From Luxibacter massiliensis (GTDB lineage Bacteria > Bacillota > Clostridia > Lachnospirales > Lachnospiraceae): a stretch of DNA of 64,000 nt. The stretch lies in NCBI RefSeq assembly GCF_900604355.1, contig NZ_UWOE01000001.1, forward strand, positions 1,116,001-1,180,000, written 5' to 3'. Position numbers and translations under genes: made by a program. The notes under the pieces are model-generated. The model had not been told where the DNA came from. It worked only from the letters and a program-made list of their open reading frames with translations, and did not search any database. Below, one piece after another: positions 60,488 through 64,000 of this stretch (position 1 is its first letter; each line of letters starts with the position of its first letter).

Positions 60488-61450
60488 GTGGACATTTTAA
60501 TAGATGTTTTAGGAATGAATGTAATATATACACAATGGAATAAAAAGAAAAAACTGCCATTTTATTTAGCTGCCGGATATGATTTTCAAAAGGCGGAAAT
60601 AGATGGCTGTTTTTGTCTGCTAATCTATCCAAAAGAAGACTTGCCAACATTACCGGCTCTGAAAAAGCAGATACAGAGAATACAACAGGTTGAAAATATC
60701 CCGGTAGTTATTCAGGTGAAAAGTATGAGTACTTTTAGACGGAAGAGCATGATTGAAAATAAAATTCCATTTATCATAGAGGAGAAACAGGTTTATTTGC
60801 CATTTATAGCAGCTTATTTACAAGAAAAGGCGGATACGGAGATAAATACAAAAGAAAAATTTATGATTTCTGCACAGGTGCTATTCCTGATGTATATATA
60901 TCAGAAAAGTGAAAAATTTTATTTAGCTGATGCGACGAGACAACTGCCCTATTCGGCAATGACGATAACAAGAGCAGCTAAGCAGTTAGAAGAAAGTAGT
61001 TTATTTTATGTCAGAAAAGAAGGGGTAAATAAAATCTTATCTAGCAAGTTTTCAAAAAAGGAGTTATATGAACAGGCGAAGCCTTCTTTGAGTTCTCCGA
61101 TTGTGAAGAGAGGATTTCTGAATAAGGGAAATCTGACCAGGGAAATGTTGCTTGCAGGAACCTCTGCACTTGCAGAGAAAACAATGTTGAACAACGAAGT
61201 GCCAATCGATTATGCAGTTGATAAAAAAGCATGTGATTCTAAAGAATTGCAAAATGAATTGATAGATCCTTATAAACAGATAAGTATTGAAATCTGGAAA
61301 TACCCCCCTCAATTGTTTGCGAAGGAGAACATGGTAGATACAATTTCTCTGGCATTATCTTTGGAGGATGAAAGAGATGAAAGAATAGAAAAGGCGGTTG
61401 ATGAAATGTTGGACGAACTATGGAGGAATGTAGATGGTAACAGGACTTGA
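60488..61450 (+). CDS. AbiEi-like antitoxin / winged-helix regulator (type IV toxin-antitoxin)
   Basis: This 320-residue protein has an N-terminal alpha/beta domain of about 120 residues. A winged-helix segment lies near residues 125-185 (EKFMISAQVLFLMYIYQKSEKF; SAMTITRAAKQLEESSLFYV), and the C-terminal portion is unassigned. Its order and 17-base overlap with the nucleotidyltransferase gene match the antitoxin-toxin arrangement of AbiE systems. It starts at GTG 60488 behind AAAAGGGTGG. The assignment rests on context plus the winged helix; no direct AbiEi signature was proven. Confidence 0.6.
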   Translation: MDILIDVLGMNVIYTQWNKKKKLPFYLAAGYDFQKAEIDGCFCLLIYPKEDLPTLPALKKQIQRIQQVENIPVVIQVKSMSTFRRKSMIENKIPFIIEEKQVYLPFIAAYLQEKADTEINTKEKFMISAQVLFLMYIYQKSEKFYLADATRQLPYSAMTITRAAKQLEESSLFYVRKEGVNKILSSKFSKKELYEQAKPSLSSPIVKRGFLNKGNLTREMLLAGTSALAEKTMLNNEVPIDYAVDKKACDSKELQNELIDPYKQISIEIWKYPPQLFAKENMVDTISLALSLEDERDERIEKAVDEMLDELWRNVDGNRT

Positions 61451-62182
61451 AAGCTTTAAAAAGCATTTTCAGGGCTACGAAGATGAATATGTGATTATAG
61501 GTGGAACGACATGCGGCCTGATTATGTCGGAAGAAGACAGGTCTTTTCGTGCAACAAAGGATATTGATATGGTTCTTATTGTGGAAGCATTGACTCCAGA
61601 GTTTGTAAAAAGATTGTGGGAGTATATAAAAGAAGCTGGATATGAATATCAAAATAAAAGTACTGGTGAGCCACAATTTTATCGATTCAGTCATCCTAAA
61701 AGTAAAGAATATCCGGCTATGATAGAATTATTTTTAAGGAAAATAGATACATTGGTACTTGATTCAGAAGCACAGCTTACACCGCTTCCTATGGAGGATG
61801 ATATATCCAGTCTGTCGGCAATACTTTTGAACGATGAATATTATGAGTTTTTAAAACAAGGACAAATGATAATAGATGGAATTCCGGTACTTAAAACAGA
61901 ATACATTATTCCATTCAAACAAAAGCCTGGCTGGATCTTACGGCGAGAAAAGAAAATGGTGAGCATGTGGACAGCAAAAATATTCGGAAGCACAAAAATG
62001 ATGTGCTTCGGATGGCGGTGCTGATTTCGGAAGATGGCAGAGTAAATATAAATGGTGAAATTAAGAAGGATATGAAACGTTTTCTAGAGCGTATGAAACA
62101 AGAGAAGGTAGATGTGATAAGTTTGGGGATGACAGAGCGGAAACAGGAGTTGATTGAATTGTTGGAAAGGTGTTATATATAG
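61434..62182 (+). pseudogene. AbiEii-like nucleotidyltransferase toxin, frameshifted
   Basis: A nucleotidyltransferase-fold protein: GGTTCGLIM and the metal motif TKDIDMVL (residues about 24-47), then YRFSHPKSKEYPAMIELFL. At 61920-61925 the frame is broken. The reading frame in use runs into an unrelated tail, while the -1 frame continues the family sequence (AWLDLTARKENGEHVDSKNI, then RKHKNDVLRMAVLI) to the stop at 62182. Restoring one A in the CAAAAGCC stretch repairs it. Either a genuine inactivating deletion, a sequencing error in an A-run, or (less likely, no slippery heptamer) programmed frameshifting. ATG 61434 follows GGAGG. Confidence 0.7.
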
Positions 62183-62234
62183 ATAGAAGTCACAATATTT
62201 TGAAACTGGATGAAATGTGGAAGAAGGGGGCATT

Positions 62235-63662
62235 ATGCCGTATTTTGAAGTTGTAAATGATAAATTTTTTAATCCGTTTTCCTGCCGGAACAGGGAACTT
62301 TATTTTTCTTGTATTACGGAGCTGATTGAACGCTCAAAAGAAATACCAGTACTTTATGAAGCAGATGCAAAAAATTGTCTGATTCTCTATCTTCAGAACT
62401 GTCAGTATGCAATTGAGACGGAACAGATTGGAGAGGAGGGCGACACGATTGCGAATGGCCGGACGCCGCAGGAAAACGCAGGGGTGATTCTGCGGTATTT
62501 TCGTAATTGCGGGTGGATTACACCGAAAGAAGTCGGAAGAAGCGGCGATAATATTGCATCTGTGTCAGCTTATTGCAGAAAACTGGCGGATGCGCTCCAT
62601 AAGATTTTTGATGCGGATACGAACAGCGCAATCACAAACCATATTTTTTCCATGTATGAGATTTTGAAATCTTCATTTGAAAAGGATAGCGGTAGGGCAA
62701 TTAGACCATATTCCAATATTCTTGTTCCGCTGGTGGAACATGAGTGTGATTTAAAGAATGAGCTTTTGATTCTGAAAGACAGTATCCGGGAGATTATGAG
62801 AATGGTAATCAGAATGGGGGATGTGAACAGTTTCGGACATTTTCTGATGAAAGATGAGATGCTGAACCGTTTTTTCCAGGATTACTTTTTTCTTAAGAGA
62901 AGCGGCCTTATTCCATCCTATATTGCAAAGATTGACTGCCTTCTGCAGAAATTGCGTAAGTCGGAAACTTATGAGCGGATGCTCAGGGAGTATGCGGATC
63001 TGAAGTGCGTGGAGGAAGCGAAGGCGAAGGATACCGTAGACCGGCAGTTCGGAGAACTGGACAGTTTCATTAATCTGGAGTATGACCGTGATATCGGTTA
63101 TATTGATAAGAAAATCAATACCTATTATAATCTGTATTCCATGCGTATGGCTATGGTACTGGGGAACGGGACGAATCTGGAAGAATTACTCAATCAGCTG
63201 CTTCTGATATTAAAAGATGCGGACAGTGAAGAGCGTGAGCAGGTGCTTTGCCGCATTGCTGAGACGCAGAGATTACTGGAATTTGGTTATATTGGGCGTA
63301 AATCCATTGAGCGCCGGCAGCGTCGTAAATCTGCCGCGACAGCGGGGCTCATAGAAGCAGAGCTTTCGGCGGAAGAACGGGAGCGCCTGACCAAGGAGTT
63401 GTTAAGTGAACGGCCGGACCGTTACAGTATGGAACGGGCAAATGAGTATTTCAGGAAATTACCGGTTACGGACGAGGGGATACCGATTGAAGCGTGCGGC
63501 TTGCATACACGGGAGGATGCGATGATGGCCGCAGCGGCAATTATTTATTCGGGGACTGCCGGATTTGATTATGAAGTGGAATTTGAATTCGGGATGGCTG
63601 AGACAGAAGCGGCGCTTGTCAGTCGTTTCCGTATCAGGAAAAGCAGTAGAACTTTAAGATAG
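62235..63662 (+). CDS. jetA: Wadjet system protein JetA
   Basis: JetA is the kleisin-like subunit of the Wadjet SMC complex, which recognises and cleaves plasmids. The 475-residue protein starts PYFEVVNDKFFNPFSCRNRE, the beginning seen in the DUF5716/JetA group. It is largely helical with a long charged region, and followed after 31 bases by a jetB-like gene. ATG 62235 has AAGGGGGC upstream; the GTG at 62217 would add six residues. JetC (SMC-like) and JetD (Toprim-like nuclease) should follow beyond the right edge. Confidence 0.8.
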   Translation: MPYFEVVNDKFFNPFSCRNRELYFSCITELIERSKEIPVLYEADAKNCLILYLQNCQYAIETEQIGEEGDTIANGRTPQENAGVILRYFRNCGWITPKEVGRSGDNIASVSAYCRKLADALHKIFDADTNSAITNHIFSMYEILKSSFEKDSGRAIRPYSNILVPLVEHECDLKNELLILKDSIREIMRMVIRMGDVNSFGHFLMKDEMLNRFFQDYFFLKRSGLIPSYIAKIDCLLQKLRKSETYERMLREYADLKCVEEAKAKDTVDRQFGELDSFINLEYDRDIGYIDKKINTYYNLYSMRMAMVLGNGTNLEELLNQLLLILKDADSEEREQVLCRIAETQRLLEFGYIGRKSIERRQRRKSAATAGLIEAELSAEERERLTKELLSERPDRYSMERANEYFRKLPVTDEGIPIEACGLHTREDAMMAAAAIIYSGTAGFDYEVEFEFGMAETEAALVSRFRIRKSSRTLR

Positions 63663-63693
63663 TCGATTATTTGAAACATGGAAGGAGCGCACT

Positions 63694-64000
63694 ATGAGTG
63701 ATATTAATCTGCAGCTTACGATCAAAGAAGAAAATGGAAATCTGTTCAAGCGGTGTGTTCGTAAACTACTGTCATCAACGTTTATTTTGCGGGATAGAGA
63801 TGAAAAATTATATGCATTTGCTTCGAGGGAATCCAATCGTCAGGATATTTCGGAATATTTGCGCATGATGGGATTCGAGATTCTTGTAGAGGAGAAGAGC
63901 GGGGTCTGTATGCTGACCGTAAGCGAAGAAGATGAGGAGGCAGTCGGACTAAAGCGTGCAAATGTAGTTTCCTTTACGACAGTGCAGTATCATCTTTTGC
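63694..64000 (+). CDS. jetB: Wadjet system protein JetB (3' truncated by window edge)
   Basis: JetB is the winged-helix partner of JetA in the complex (DUF4194). The visible 102 residues contain FKRCVRKLLSSTFILRDRDEK, a DISEYLRMMGFEILVEEKSG segment and a following AVGLKRANVVSFTT, as in the JetB N-terminal half. The frame is still open at the window end. ATG 63694 follows GGAGCG. The assignment depends partly on position after jetA. Confidence 0.75.
   Translation, partial: MSDINLQLTIKEENGNLFKRCVRKLLSSTFILRDRDEKLYAFASRESNRQDISEYLRMMGFEILVEEKSGVCMLTVSEEDEEAVGLKRANVVSFTTVQYHLL

Noticed and set aside
60488..61450. MarR-type stand-alone regulator
   Set aside because: A winged helix is present, but the size, the overlap with a nucleotidyltransferase gene and the shared promoter fit a toxin-antitoxin pair better.
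61915..61930. Programmed -1 frameshift in the AbiEii-like gene
   Set aside because: No in-frame X-XXY-YYZ slippery heptamer is present and no stem is evident just downstream, so mutation or sequencing error is more likely.

Overview
The window looks like a chromosomal segment of an anaerobic gut-type Clostridia, most likely Lachnospiraceae. This is inferred from the gene order tig-clpP-clpX-lon-ysxC, the purine-rich ribosome binding sites, a complete anaerobic (cbi-type) cobalamin pathway, an ANTAR-controlled glutamine/glutamate locus and typical Lachnospiraceae accessory genes. No rRNA, tRNA, CRISPR array or insertion sequence was recognised.

Layout. 1-6.8 kb: protein quality control (3' end of trigger factor, ClpP, ClpX, Lon), the GTPase YsxC and a YtvI/AI-2E-family membrane protein. 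7-8.7 kb: a LysM glycosyl hydrolase that appears to lack a standard start codon and whose ribosome binding site lies in a hairpin, then a cytosolic-type Cu/Zn superoxide dismutase. 8.9-37.9 kb: a nearly complete cobalamin locus, all on the plus strand. It covers uroporphyrinogen-III branch enzymes (HemC, CobA-HemD, precorrin-2 dehydrogenase), cobalt insertion (CbiK), cobalt uptake (CbiMNQO behind a cobalamin riboswitch), corrin ring synthesis (CbiL,H,F,G,D,J,ET,C), amidation and adenosylation (CbiA, CobO, CbiP), and nucleotide loop assembly (CobD, CbiB, a tandem CobU, CobS, CobT, CobC). A five-domain oligopeptide/nickel-type ABC transporter sits inside it. HemA, HemL, HemB and lower-ligand base synthesis genes are not in the window.

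38.2-53.7 kb: a nitrogen assimilation block. A divergent glnA-ANTAR regulator pair (minus) faces gltB-gltD, glnN (type III glutamine synthetase), asnB, pyrG and purF (plus). Three transcription units (glnA, gltB, glnN) start with a near-consensus promoter, a hexaloop hairpin of the kind bound by ANTAR proteins, and an overlapping intrinsic terminator. This predicts an antitermination circuit run by the ANTAR protein encoded next to glnA.

53.7-64 kb: an accessory region with visibly AT-richer sequence. It has an MBL-fold hydrolase, a GNAT acetyltransferase, a lipoprotein whose promoter lies between 15-bp inverted repeats (a candidate invertible promoter), a chemoreceptor with a zinc-binding-type sensor domain, two gene remnants (WG-repeat protein, AAA-ATPase/DUF1703-like protein), an AbiE-like toxin-antitoxin pair with a frameshifted toxin gene, and the first two genes of a Wadjet (JetAB...) plasmid-defence operon running off the right edge. 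A family of three intergenic structured repeats (8.8, 38.0 and 54.6 kb) is not explained by any feature class I recognise.
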